From: Candidatus Thorarchaeota archaeon
Lineage (GTDB): Archaea > Asgardarchaeota > Thorarchaeia > Thorarchaeales > Thorarchaeaceae
Assembly: GCA_016840825.1 (NCBI GenBank)
Contig: JAEORN010000231.1
Location: 1 to 19,382, forward strand
DNA length: 19,382 bases
Direction: 5' to 3'
Made by a program: the position numbers and the translations under genes. The notes under the pieces are model-generated. The model did no database searches. It had not been told where the DNA came from and saw only the letters and a list, made by a program, of their open reading frames with translations. Within the stretch, counting starts at the first letter, position 1. Each line of letters starts with the position of its first letter. This document shows, one piece after another, positions 7,097 to 14,170 of the stretch.

Positions 7097-7624
7097 GTGA
7101 AGCCCTTGCAGAGGAAGATTTTACAAATGGATGTAATCCTTGCATGCGCAGTTGGAGTCATCTTGTTTGTCGTGGACTTTGCTTTTGGATGGTTGACACT
7201 CCTTACCGGAGTGTTTCCTATGTTGTTCGTGATAGCTTTCATAGTAGGTCTAATAGCTGGAGGATTTAAGAGAGGTAGTTGGTGTACCTTTGTAGCCTTG
7301 ATAATCGGACTGGCGATTGGAGTTGCTATAGCACCGCTCATTATAGCAGAAACCGCAGATCCTGATATGATGCTAATAGGAGTGGTTATTTTAACCATTT
7401 ATTATCCACTTCGAGGCACATATGATGTCATATTTGATGTTTCTGGATGGGAAGCGCTAGGAGCTTTCATTATGAGCCTCTTCCTCACGCCCATGATTTA
7501 TCTTGCTTCATTATTCGTCGGAGGAATTGGTGGAGTCGTTGGAGGATTCGTAAGAAGAAGAATGTTGCAGACGGACATGGGAACCGACCAGCCAGAATAC
7601 AGTAGCACTACCAGTTCAATGTGA
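7097..7624 (+). CDS. small integral membrane protein, unrecognised family
   Basis: 175 residues from GTG 7097, or 165 from ATG 7127, which has a GAGG site; both keep all membrane spans. I do not recognise a family. Seen: about four to five hydrophobic segments, roughly residues 12-33 (starting ILACAVGVILFVV), 36-57, 62-82, 90-103 and 118-150. Several are Gly-rich (AFIVGLIAGG, FVGGIGGVVGGF), which suggests tight helix packing. After a basic stop-transfer sequence (VRRRM) the last 20 residues are a polar Ser/Thr tail. The pattern resembles small archaeal DUF membrane proteins with paired glycine zippers. The next gene also encodes a membrane protein. No function can be assigned. Confidence 0.7.
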   Translation: MKPLQRKILQMDVILACAVGVILFVVDFAFGWLTLLTGVFPMLFVIAFIVGLIAGGFKRGSWCTFVALIIGLAIGVAIAPLIIAETADPDMMLIGVVILTIYYPLRGTYDVIFDVSGWEALGAFIMSLFLTPMIYLASLFVGGIGGVVGGFVRRRMLQTDMGTDQPEYSSTTSSM

Positions 7625-7734
7625 GTTCGACAGATGCCTGATCGTCAGAGTAAAGTCTACGGGAAGATAGATATATTTCCTAAGCTACTCATTCAAGTAG
7701 TTGAATATCGAAGGATAGAGAGAGAGCCAATTTG

Positions 7735-8178
7735 ATGCTTCAGCAGGCACAGACACCTAATTTAACGCTCCAGCAAGGATTAGGATTGTTCTTTATAACT
7801 GGCTTAATTGCTATGATCGTGGCGGCTATAATCGTCAGCGGATTGTGGAGTAGAGAGAAGAAAAAGATTGAGAAAGAAGCGGAAGCTGCAGGGGTATCGG
7901 TAATAATTGATACAGCACAACAGGTAGATGTCTATGCCATTGAGGGATGTGGCTATTGCATAGTTTTTTTGATCATCATAATACTAGCAGCATTGGGAGT
8001 ATCATTCCCTATGGTTGTATCAGAAGAGATCGAGGATATCGTAGTAATGATAGTCATCATAATTTTTGGTGCTGTTTGTTGGGCCGTCACGCTATGGGCA
8101 CCTATCTATCTCAGGAATGAACGGCGACGATTTCGTAGGATTCTTGATAGTGCCTTGAGGGCGAATAGTGAAACATAG
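7735..8178 (+). CDS. three-span membrane protein, unrecognised family
   Basis: 147 residues from ATG 7735; the TTG immediately before it is a less likely start. Seen: a polar N terminus rich in Gln, a first span at about 15-38 (GLFFITGLIAMIVAAIIV), a charged cytoplasmic-looking stretch (WSREKKKIEKEAEAAG), a second span starting at GYCIVFLIIIILAALGV, a short acidic loop (SEEIEDI), a third span VVMIVIIIFGAVCWAVTLWA, and a basic tail (RNERRRFRR). TATATTT near 7672 may be its TATA box. It follows another small membrane protein by about 110 bp on the same strand, but I see no sequence likeness between the two. No function assigned. Confidence 0.65.
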   Translation: MLQQAQTPNLTLQQGLGLFFITGLIAMIVAAIIVSGLWSREKKKIEKEAEAAGVSVIIDTAQQVDVYAIEGCGYCIVFLIIIILAALGVSFPMVVSEEIEDIVVMIVIIIFGAVCWAVTLWAPIYLRNERRRFRRILDSALRANSET

Positions 8179-8272
8179 ACTAACCTAATACTCAAATTAT
8201 TGGAAGCTATCTCAAGAGAAGCATTAGAAAGCACTCCAGACCTGCAAAAAGACGCGAAAAACCCGGTGTTTG

Positions 8273-8333
8273 TTTTCGAAAATCGAGATTTTCATTTTGT
8301 TCGATTCCAAACAAGCCCTAGGGCTTAAAAGGC
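8273..8333 (+). promoter_or_regulatory. promoter with overlapping palindromes upstream of the Gfo/Idh/MocA gene
   Basis: The gap 8179-8462 holds no gene. CTTAAAAGG (8324-8332) after GGG is a good BRE/TATA candidate, predicting a start near 8350. A perfect 14-bp palindrome AAGCCCTAGGGCTT (8313-8326) overlaps it, where a bound repressor would block TBP/TFB. Just upstream are TTTTCGAAAA (8273-8282) and GAAAATC-GA-GATTTTC (8278-8293). Confidence 0.5.
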
Positions 8334-8360
8334 AGATGCCGTACATACAGCAATCAAAAA

Positions 8361-8433
8361 AATCAGAGTGTTACCGTGAATTTATTTGGAAGGCTATTAT
8401 GTGCATTATCAAATATTGAGTAAAGCTCTGATT
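8361..8433 (+). promoter_or_regulatory. possible long-range stem in the leader of the Gfo/Idh/MocA gene
   Basis: AATCAGAG (8361-8368) and CTCTGATT (8426-8433) are exact reverse complements enclosing 57 nt. The right arm ends 15 nt before GGAG (8449-8452). It could form a leader-RNA domain that affects translation, but an 8-bp match at this distance could be chance. Confidence 0.2.
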
Positions 8434-8462
8434 CAATTTGGAAACAAAGGAGAGAGTAAGAA

Positions 8463-9515
8463 TTGACCGAAGAAATCAAGGTAGTATGTGCTGGAGTTGG
8501 CTTTGTTGGAGGGGCTGCTCACGTTCCATCATTTCGTAAAGCACCAGGCTCCAAATTGCATGGCCTTCTGGCTAGGAAAGGTAGAGAAAGTGAAAAATAC
8601 GCAATGGATATGAAAGAGAAACTTGCAGGGAAGGGCGAGGATCTCAAAATCTACTATAGTTGGGACGATGTCTGCAACGACCCTGAAGTTGATGCAGTGT
8701 GTGTTGCAACACCTACACCATTCCATTATTCAATGGGCAAGCAAGCACTTGAAGCAGGAAAGCACGTGTATCTGGAGATGCCAATCGCACCAAAGATCAA
8801 AGATGCTGAAGAATTAGGCAATCTTGCAGAGAAGAAGGGCGTAGTTCTTATGCCAATCTTGAACTTCAGGCAGTGCCCAGGCTACCTAAAGGCGAAAGAG
8901 CTTGTAGATAGTGGCGCAATTGGAAAACCCATCGCAATTACATTTAGGGAATTCATTGCCGCTGAAGATTTGGCAAGCCAATGGCCCCTTAGTGGATGGG
9001 CATGGGACATAGAGAAGGCTGGAGGCTATCCAGATTATACGCTATCAGTATGGTCATTGGACATGTTCAGGTGGTTCTTCAATACAGAGATCGAAGACAT
9101 GCGTTGGACTGCAATCTACTCACCCATTGAAGGAATCGATGATTTCAAGGGTTATCAAACTGTAGGAATCATAAAGTTCGCGAATGGTATAGTCGGCACA
9201 ACAATGCTCGGATCATCTGTTGCGAAAAGTCTGGATCTCAGCAGGTTCGAGATTTTTGGAAATAACGGTAAGACGATTCTAGTTGACTGGATTCCAAGTA
9301 AGGATCGAGAGATCTTCGATGTCACTCTGTTCGGTAAGGACGGGGACAAACAGAATTGGCAAGTAGAGGGCAAGGGACCACGAATTTGGGGTCATAAGCA
9401 ATTTATTGAGAGCTTCGTCGATGCATGTCTTGGAAAGGGCAAACCTCTTGCCACCTACAAGGATGCGATTGCTGCTCAGAAATGGTCTGATAAAATCGTA
9501 ACCGACCTAGTCTAA
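8463..9515 (+). CDS. Gfo/Idh/MocA family oxidoreductase with altered catalytic residues
   Basis: 350 residues, a full-length member of a family of NAD(P)-dependent sugar/inositol oxidoreductases. The TTG start is supported by AAAGGAG (8446-8452) ten nt upstream. Seen: Rossmann loop GVGFVGGAAHVPSF (res 11-24), VDAVCVATPTPFHYSMGKQA, KHVYLEMPIAPKIKDAEEL, GAIGKPIAITFREF, GGYPDYTLSVWSLDMFRWF and a C-terminal alpha/beta substrate domain. Odd: the EKP motif, whose Lys contacts cofactor and substrate, reads E105-M106-P107, and the family's catalytic His in the D-x3-H-x3-D block is W197 (D200 kept). It is therefore either a different chemistry or a non-catalytic sugar-nucleotide or cofactor binder. 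It stands alone between a palindromic promoter and a terminator, so it is probably monocistronic. Confidence 0.88.
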   Translation: MTEEIKVVCAGVGFVGGAAHVPSFRKAPGSKLHGLLARKGRESEKYAMDMKEKLAGKGEDLKIYYSWDDVCNDPEVDAVCVATPTPFHYSMGKQALEAGKHVYLEMPIAPKIKDAEELGNLAEKKGVVLMPILNFRQCPGYLKAKELVDSGAIGKPIAITFREFIAAEDLASQWPLSGWAWDIEKAGGYPDYTLSVWSLDMFRWFFNTEIEDMRWTAIYSPIEGIDDFKGYQTVGIIKFANGIVGTTMLGSSVAKSLDLSRFEIFGNNGKTILVDWIPSKDREIFDVTLFGKDGDKQNWQVEGKGPRIWGHKQFIESFVDACLGKGKPLATYKDAIAAQKWSDKIVTDLV

Positions 9516-9534
9516 TCGAGGTTGGAACTAGTCT

Positions 9535-9567
9535 AGAGGGGATTATCCCCTCTTTTGCTATTTTTTC
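9535..9567 (+). terminator. hairpin plus T-tract terminator
   Basis: AGAGGGGA (9535-9542), loop TTA, TCCCCTCT (9546-9553) form a perfect 8-bp stem, followed by T-rich DNA (TTT, then GCTA and TTTTTT). It lies 20 bp after the oxidoreductase stop. This resembles an intrinsic terminator; archaea also terminate on the T-tracts alone. Confidence 0.75.
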
Positions 9568-9646
9568 TCATGGCGTTTGTACATGTACTTATCAAGAGGT
9601 TTCGTTTCGGATAGCGCTTGACCACATGCTATAGGATGCACTTGAA

Positions 9647-10477
9647 ATGGAACCATGGGAAAAGGAAAAACTTGTAGTTGATGCGACAAAGGAACCAATA
9701 ACTAAAACCAGACTCATTAATGATCTCAGGACTATTGGCCTCAAACCAGGAGATGTGGTCATTTCACACTTCTCTATGAGCAAAATTGGGTGGATTCTTG
9801 GTGGAGAAATCACGGTCATCGAAGCATTGATAGAAACCCTTACTGAGGAAGGAACTTTGGTTATGCCATCTTTCACCCCAATTCCTGGAGAACCTTCGAA
9901 TTGGAGATACCCTCCTGTGCCTGAGTCATGGTGGCAGATAATACGAGATGAAGCACCGATTTACAATCCAGAAACAACACCGACATCTCGACTCGGAAGA
10001 ATTCCAGAACTTTTTAGGACATTCCCAGGAGTCTTGCGAGGTAACCATCCAAATGCTCCTTTCGCTGCATGGGGAAAACATGCATCCGAGATAGTAAAAG
10101 AGCAATTTCTTGAGCAACCCTTTGGAAAGGGGAGCCCTCTAGAGAGATTATACGATTTGGATGCATTGATTCTTCTTATAGGAGTCGGCCACCTAAATAA
10201 TACGTCGCTCCATTATGCTGAATATACAGCGAAAATACCGAATTTCCCACGAGTCACCAGAGGTACTGCCGTAATGAAAGATGGGAAAAGAATATGGATG
10301 GAGTATGATGAAATCGATTCTAGCTCAGATGATTTTGAAGATTTAGGACAAGCCTATGAGAAGAGGATTGATTATCAACCTGTAATAGTTGGACAAGCTG
10401 AAACGCGTTTGCTCTCAATAAAGGATATGATTGATTTCGCAATTACATGGTTTGAAGAAAATCGGAGATATGAGTGA
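9647..10477 (+). CDS. AAC(3)-family (Antibiotic_NAT-type) acetyl-CoA-dependent N-acyltransferase
   Basis: 276 residues from ATG 9647; AGGAT about nine nt upstream is a weak ribosome-binding site. The family (PF02522) transfers acetyl from acetyl-CoA to amines; founding members modify aminoglycosides, others act on natural-product or sugar amines. Seen in order: LKPGDVVISHFSMSKIGWIL, GGEITVIEALIETLTEEGTLVMPSFT split by the Gly pair that contacts CoA, a SRLGRIPELFRTFPGVLRG block, NHPNAPFAAWGKHA, and GKGSPLERLYDLDALILLIG followed by VGHLNNTSLHYAEY. All the family's characteristic His-containing blocks are present, so it is probably active. The natural substrate is unknown; true aminoglycoside resistance is unlikely in an archaeon lacking other resistance genes. 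It converges with the GNAT gene, 4 bp apart. Confidence 0.87.
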   Translation: MEPWEKEKLVVDATKEPITKTRLINDLRTIGLKPGDVVISHFSMSKIGWILGGEITVIEALIETLTEEGTLVMPSFTPIPGEPSNWRYPPVPESWWQIIRDEAPIYNPETTPTSRLGRIPELFRTFPGVLRGNHPNAPFAAWGKHASEIVKEQFLEQPFGKGSPLERLYDLDALILLIGVGHLNNTSLHYAEYTAKIPNFPRVTRGTAVMKDGKRIWMEYDEIDSSSDDFEDLGQAYEKRIDYQPVIVGQAETRLLSIKDMIDFAITWFEENRRYE

Positions 10478-10481
10478 GAGA

Positions 10482-11060
10482 TCACTCTAAGTCGATCGTG
10501 TCCAACACTCCCTTCAGGTACTTGACTTCTAGCTCATGAGCAAGCAAATCCATGTAGAGCATGTCATACTTCCTAGCACCAATGATGCGTGCCTCTCTCC
10601 GGTGACCTATGATCTTAAAGCCGACCTTCTCATAGCATTTGATAGCTCGCTTGTTGTATGAGTACACACCTAGCATCACACTATGGTAGTTGAGAATCTG
10701 AAACCCGTACTCAAGTAAGAGCTGTAATGCTTCGGTCCCATACCCTTGGTTCCAGTAGTCTTTCTCACCAATGATAATCCCCACCTTTGCAGCTCTATCA
10801 GTTTGGTTTACGTCGAAGAACATACATCGCCCAATGAGCATATCGTCTTTCATCGTGACGATGTCATAGATATGGGATTTCTTATTGAAGACGCTCTGCA
10901 GGTCGTTTCGAAGACTTTCGACAGTAGTGGACGTGTATGCCTCATCACCAAGGGGAAGAGCCACTTCAAGGTCATTATCCCATTTTGCATAGGCTTCTGC
11001 TGAAGCACTACTGATGGGAGCAAGGTAACACTTCTCGCCAACGAGCTTGCGAATTGTCAT
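10482..11060 (-). CDS. GNAT acetyltransferase, RimJ/RimL-like
   Basis: 192 residues from ATG 11060. Acetyl-CoA-dependent N-acetyltransferase of the Acetyltransf_3 type, which acts on protein N termini or small amines. Seen: a start LVGEKCYLAPISSASAEAY, ligand-domain strands (YDIVTMKDDMLIGRCMFF), motif A VGIIIGEKDYWNQGYGTEAL with the Q-G-Y-G-T pyrophosphate loop, then VMLGVYSYNKRAIKCYEKVG and FKIIGHRREARIIGARKYDM, the usual RimJ/RimL ending. No Shine-Dalgarno is visible; CTTATTAG on the minus strand near 11090 could give a nearly leaderless transcript. The target is not predictable from sequence. Confidence 0.9.
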   Translation of the reverse strand: MTIRKLVGEKCYLAPISSASAEAYAKWDNDLEVALPLGDEAYTSTTVESLRNDLQSVFNKKSHIYDIVTMKDDMLIGRCMFFDVNQTDRAAKVGIIIGEKDYWNQGYGTEALQLLLEYGFQILNYHSVMLGVYSYNKRAIKCYEKVGFKIIGHRREARIIGARKYDMLYMDLLAHELEVKYLKGVLDTIDLE

Positions 11061-11110
11061 GAGCTATTTGCTTAACTCATCACTAATAAGCCAAATCAAC
11101 TCTGCAAGTT

Positions 11111-11323
11111 CTAGAGACCAAGCCCCTTCTTCAACTCCAAGATGAAGACCTCTTCATCTTCGGCAAGATGTGCTTTTACTACCTTCCAAGTGCTCGGACA
11201 GTCCTTGTAAGCCACTCCGACAATTCTGTGAATTACCCGATCAATATCCTTCTTGTTCTGAGGAGTGACTTCAATACCAACTTCTTCGAATATTGTTTTC
11301 ATGTGACGGAAATAGCAGGTCAT
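11111..11323 (-). CDS. 70-residue conserved-looking archaeal protein of unknown function
   Basis: Start chosen at ATG 11323 because GAGGTG lies five nt upstream of it; an internal ATG at 11302 lacks a site, and a longer frame back to 11482 would overlap the permease gene. Seen: after MTCYFRH, a compact helical domain MKTIFEEVGIEVTPQNKKDI then DRVIHRIVGVAYKDCPSTWK and an acidic/basic amphipathic end. The pattern 'IDR-x-IH-x-xVG-x-x-YK-x-CP-x-TWK' resembles small hypothetical proteins I recall from other archaea, but I cannot name a family. It starts 53 bp after the permease stop on the same strand, so they may be co-transcribed. No metal site (a single Cys in the core) and no membrane span. 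Confidence 0.65.
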   Translation of the reverse strand: MTCYFRHMKTIFEEVGIEVTPQNKKDIDRVIHRIVGVAYKDCPSTWKVVKAHLAEDEEVFILELKKGLGL

Positions 11324-11375
11324 CCGAACACCTCTGTACCAACTTGATAGTGAAGATTGCTTTGAATCTTTCTTC

Positions 11376-13019
11376 TTACCCCGCTCGCAAATGCATTCGA
11401 AGAGATCCAAGTAATAGAATTGCAAGACTAACAATCGGAAGAGGAAGTCCGCAAATGACAATTCCGAGGAGGGGGTTATCAAACTGCAGAATCTTGAAAC
11501 CTACAATAACACTCGCCACCCATGTCACTATGATTGTCAAAATGGTAGCAATGGAGTTTATTGTAAAAGCTCCGCTTTTTGTATCTGTGTAACTGGGGTT
11601 GAGTGCTGTCACACCTATACCGACAAGAACTGCAGAACAAACGACCATAAAGACGTTCAGAAATGTTAGCAGATAGGTATACAAATCCTGACTCAATATG
11701 ATGAATGAGAAAGTCGATGGTATGATAGCAAGAGGAAATGCCAGTAGCAAATAGGAGAAAACTCTACCTGCAATAAAATGGAAGTCTCCGTGAGGTGCAC
11801 TCTTCAGTATCCAGAGTTGGTCCCTGGAATCGATGAACCCAACACCACCAAACGTAATCCCGGAGAAGATTCCCAGCATCAAAGATGCCATCATTATTGT
11901 AATAATTGGTATGAAAAGGGGATCGTTGATTCGGTCACCGAAGAATCCTGATGAGATGATTAGGGGCATTAATGAAGTCAGGAACAGTGCGTAGATGAGC
12001 TTTGAGGTGTTCTGCATCTTCCGAGTGAAATCCTTCAGAGATGTCAAAACAATGACTCCGAAGTTTCTAGGGAGAGCTCTTCTCAAGGCCCTATAGATGA
12101 TATTCTCCTTCTTGATAGTGACGATTCTTTCGGTTCTAGCACCAGCACCTATTGTAAAGAGCTTGTCAGAAATTTGTATGCCAAGGTAAAGGACTAAGAA
12201 AGAGAAGAGGGTATACACGCACAAAGTAAGGAGAGGAGAGAGAACTAGGATACTCTCATAATTGAGCAACATGGATGCTGGAATATATCCATCACTCAAA
12301 TAGAGTGCCAACCAAGTAAGTAAATCAGCACTCCAAGTTGATGGCAATAATAATGCTAGATTCAGATTCATCATAGTCGCAAATGATTCCATGAAATATA
12401 ACAAGGCCATACCAGGAATGGCGATGAAGATGATTACTAGCCAACTGAATCCTTTTGCTAGATCATTACCTCGAGCAGAATCCCCAAGTTTCGTTTGAAT
12501 CATAGTGCCAATGATATTTGATACCCAGAGGGTTATCAGGGTAAAGGAAAAGACAACCAAGTACATGAGGAACTGCCCAAGAATCGTTACTTCGTATATG
12601 ATAGCAAAGGTACTGATGATTATCGGAGCTAGGATGAATACCAGCAATCCGAACACGGGAATTTTTGCAAGGTAACTTCCTATCAGAATGTCTCTAGTAC
12701 GTACATTATTACTGATTATAATCTCCCATTGACCAATCCGTATCTCTTCAAGGGAGTTCGATATTGGTCCGATCATTACAAGCATGAACAAGAAGAGCAT
12801 TACAGACCTAAGTAATCCAGGAAAGGCAATAGCCAAGACGAGTTCAAAGTCGCTTAGGAGGAACCCAAGTACGTAATCCATAATCATAGGGGCTATAAAT
12901 AACGCCCAGCCAATCACTAGCATATAAATTACTGGTAGAATGATACGCCGAGAACGACGAATTCTGGAAGTCCAGACTAGAAACTCGGCTTTTGCGATTG
13001 CACGACACGCAGATGTCAT
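11376..13019 (-). CDS. ABC-2-type multi-span membrane permease
   Basis: 547 residues from ATG 13019, preceded by a TATA-like element and almost no leader. About 12 hydrophobic spans are seen in two halves separated by a charged loop (IGAGARTERIVTIKKENIIY). The first half begins after a basic N terminus (RIRRSRRIILPVIYMLVIGW) and includes LLSDFELVLAIAFPGLLRS and a cytoplasmic stretch EEIRIGQWEIIISNNVRTRD, the coupling-helix type region of ABC-2 exporters. The second half has GFIDSRDQLWILKSAPHGD, a motif typical of this permease family. No ATP-binding-cassette gene lies in the window on either side, which is unusual because these are normally paired. Substrate unknown. Confidence 0.78.
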   Translation of the reverse strand: MTSACRAIAKAEFLVWTSRIRRSRRIILPVIYMLVIGWALFIAPMIMDYVLGFLLSDFELVLAIAFPGLLRSVMLFLFMLVMIGPISNSLEEIRIGQWEIIISNNVRTRDILIGSYLAKIPVFGLLVFILAPIIISTFAIIYEVTILGQFLMYLVVFSFTLITLWVSNIIGTMIQTKLGDSARGNDLAKGFSWLVIIFIAIPGMALLYFMESFATMMNLNLALLLPSTWSADLLTWLALYLSDGYIPASMLLNYESILVLSPLLTLCVYTLFSFLVLYLGIQISDKLFTIGAGARTERIVTIKKENIIYRALRRALPRNFGVIVLTSLKDFTRKMQNTSKLIYALFLTSLMPLIISSGFFGDRINDPLFIPIITIMMASLMLGIFSGITFGGVGFIDSRDQLWILKSAPHGDFHFIAGRVFSYLLLAFPLAIIPSTFSFIILSQDLYTYLLTFLNVFMVVCSAVLVGIGVTALNPSYTDTKSGAFTINSIATILTIIVTWVASVIVGFKILQFDNPLLGIVICGLPLPIVSLAILLLGSLRMHLRAG

Positions 13020-13050
13020 TAATTCTCAAATTATATATCTATTGAACGAA

Positions 13051-13056
13051 TTTATA
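13051..13056 (-). promoter_or_regulatory. TATA-box candidate for the permease gene
   Basis: Minus-strand TATAAA within GTAATATAAATTCG would start transcription near 13028, roughly 8 nt before the ATG at 13019. This suggests a leaderless or near-leaderless mRNA, consistent with no Shine-Dalgarno. Confidence 0.45.
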
Positions 13057-13125
13057 TTACAAGCCAGATGCAATTGTATGTTCATATTGATACACGCAAT
13101 TGCCGTGATATGACTTGCCAAAGTC

Positions 13126-13758
13126 CTACTTGATTTCTAGTTCCAAACGATTCTCAGGAGTATCAAGATAGACGCGCCACTCGAAAAGAAGTCCATCTCT
13201 AATCTTTGCGGTCCAAATTGCAGGACCATCCAAAGGAGAGTATGAGCATGTGGAATATCCTATCATTATCACTAGACCATTACTTGCCTTCACAATTTCA
13301 AAGACATTCTGATAGTCAGGATAGGAGTTAAAGAATTCCTGCCAGCCATCAATCATCCGATTCTTTCCGGAATGAATCTCGTTGGAAGAATCAATGAATG
13401 TGTGATTATCGCTCATCAAGGATCCAAGTCCATCCAAGTTTCGAGTATTGATGTATAGATTGAACTGAAGAGCTGTGGCACTTTTACTTTGCAGACTCAA
13501 GAGATCCATATCGCTCTCCATTAGGAGGTGCTCTTTGGATTTCATGAACTCACGAATCTGGCTTGCAGAAAATACCCAATCTCTCTCATCCTTGTACTCA
13601 CTCTGGAAGAATGTGATGATTTCTTCAGTCATCCAAGGTCCCAGAGAGGTCATATAATGCTCAAAGTCATCTTGAATGTCCTGCCACGAGGGATAATTGA
13701 CCTTGGTTATTAGGAGGGTGTTCCCTCTTAGATAGATAATATGAGCTTGTTCCTTCAT
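13126..13758 (-). CDS. SnoaL/NTF2-like protein with an extra N-terminal domain
   Basis: 210 residues from ATG 13758; an in-frame TTG at 13791 would add 11 residues but has no ribosome-binding site. The C-terminal part, from about residue 95 (ALQFNLYINTRNLDGLGSLM), is a SnoaL-like NTF2 fold: SDNHTFIDSSNEIHSGKNRM, GWQEFFNSYPDYQNVFEIV, IMIGYSTCSYSPLDGPAIWT and KIRDGLLFEWRVYLDTPENR. Such folds act as small-molecule isomerases, hydrolases or binding modules. The first 90 or so residues (NYPSWQDIQDDFEHYMTSLG, then DERDWVFSASQIREFMKSKE) are alpha-helical, acidic and not recognised. No signal peptide. The gene lies upstream of the permease on the same strand, 106 bp away. Fold call good; function unknown. 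Confidence 0.72.
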   Translation of the reverse strand: MKEQAHIIYLRGNTLLITKVNYPSWQDIQDDFEHYMTSLGPWMTEEIITFFQSEYKDERDWVFSASQIREFMKSKEHLLMESDMDLLSLQSKSATALQFNLYINTRNLDGLGSLMSDNHTFIDSSNEIHSGKNRMIDGWQEFFNSYPDYQNVFEIVKASNGLVIMIGYSTCSYSPLDGPAIWTAKIRDGLLFEWRVYLDTPENRLELEIK

Positions 13759-13791
13759 TTTGCTTCGTGCCTGGACAACGATTCTTCTCAA

Positions 13792-14170
13792 TTAATGAAT
13801 ACGCAAACCACTATTAGAATCCAACCTCAGTCAACATCTCTTCCAACCAGATACATCTCGGTCGAGTCCAAAGATGCGAGAGATTGATCAATCATCTGTC
13901 TACGTATTAAGTCCACCTTGCATCAGCTATTCTCTATATCGAGTATAGAGAATAACTAAGTATAGTATCTTGGTGTTAGTGCTCTCATGTATCTGTATTG
14001 AGGAAAAGAGGACAGGATTCCCTTTTTTTGGGAAGAGGGGCACACAAATAAGAGTAATAACCTAACTTTCGAGTTCCATACTAGCTAGAGGTTCCCCCGT
14101 CTAGAGATTCATAGAGGCGGATATACTATCGATAGCAGAATATCCATAATACATAGAAGAGGTGCGCCAA
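13792..14170. promoter_or_regulatory. palindrome-rich divergent intergenic region
   Basis: No gene fits here. Symmetric elements: GATTGATCAATC (13882-13893, perfect); an 11-bp inverted repeat with arms 13928-13938 and 13944-13954 (TATTCTCTATA / TATAGAGAATA) around TCGAG; TTCCC-T7-GGGAA (14018-14034); and CTATCGATAG (14126-14135). TTCTAATAG (minus strand, near 13826) may serve the SnoaL gene and GGATATACT (14119-14127) the surface-protein gene. GAGGTG (14159-14164) is the latter's ribosome-binding site. The paired arms suggest dimeric regulator sites. Confidence 0.45.

Noticed and set aside
9647..10477. Acquired antibiotic-resistance gene
   Set aside because: No integron, transposase or other resistance gene nearby, and codon use looks like its neighbours.
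14018..14034. TTCCC-T7-GGGAA as an intrinsic terminator
   Set aside because: The T run is in the loop, not after the stem, and no gene ends just upstream on either strand.
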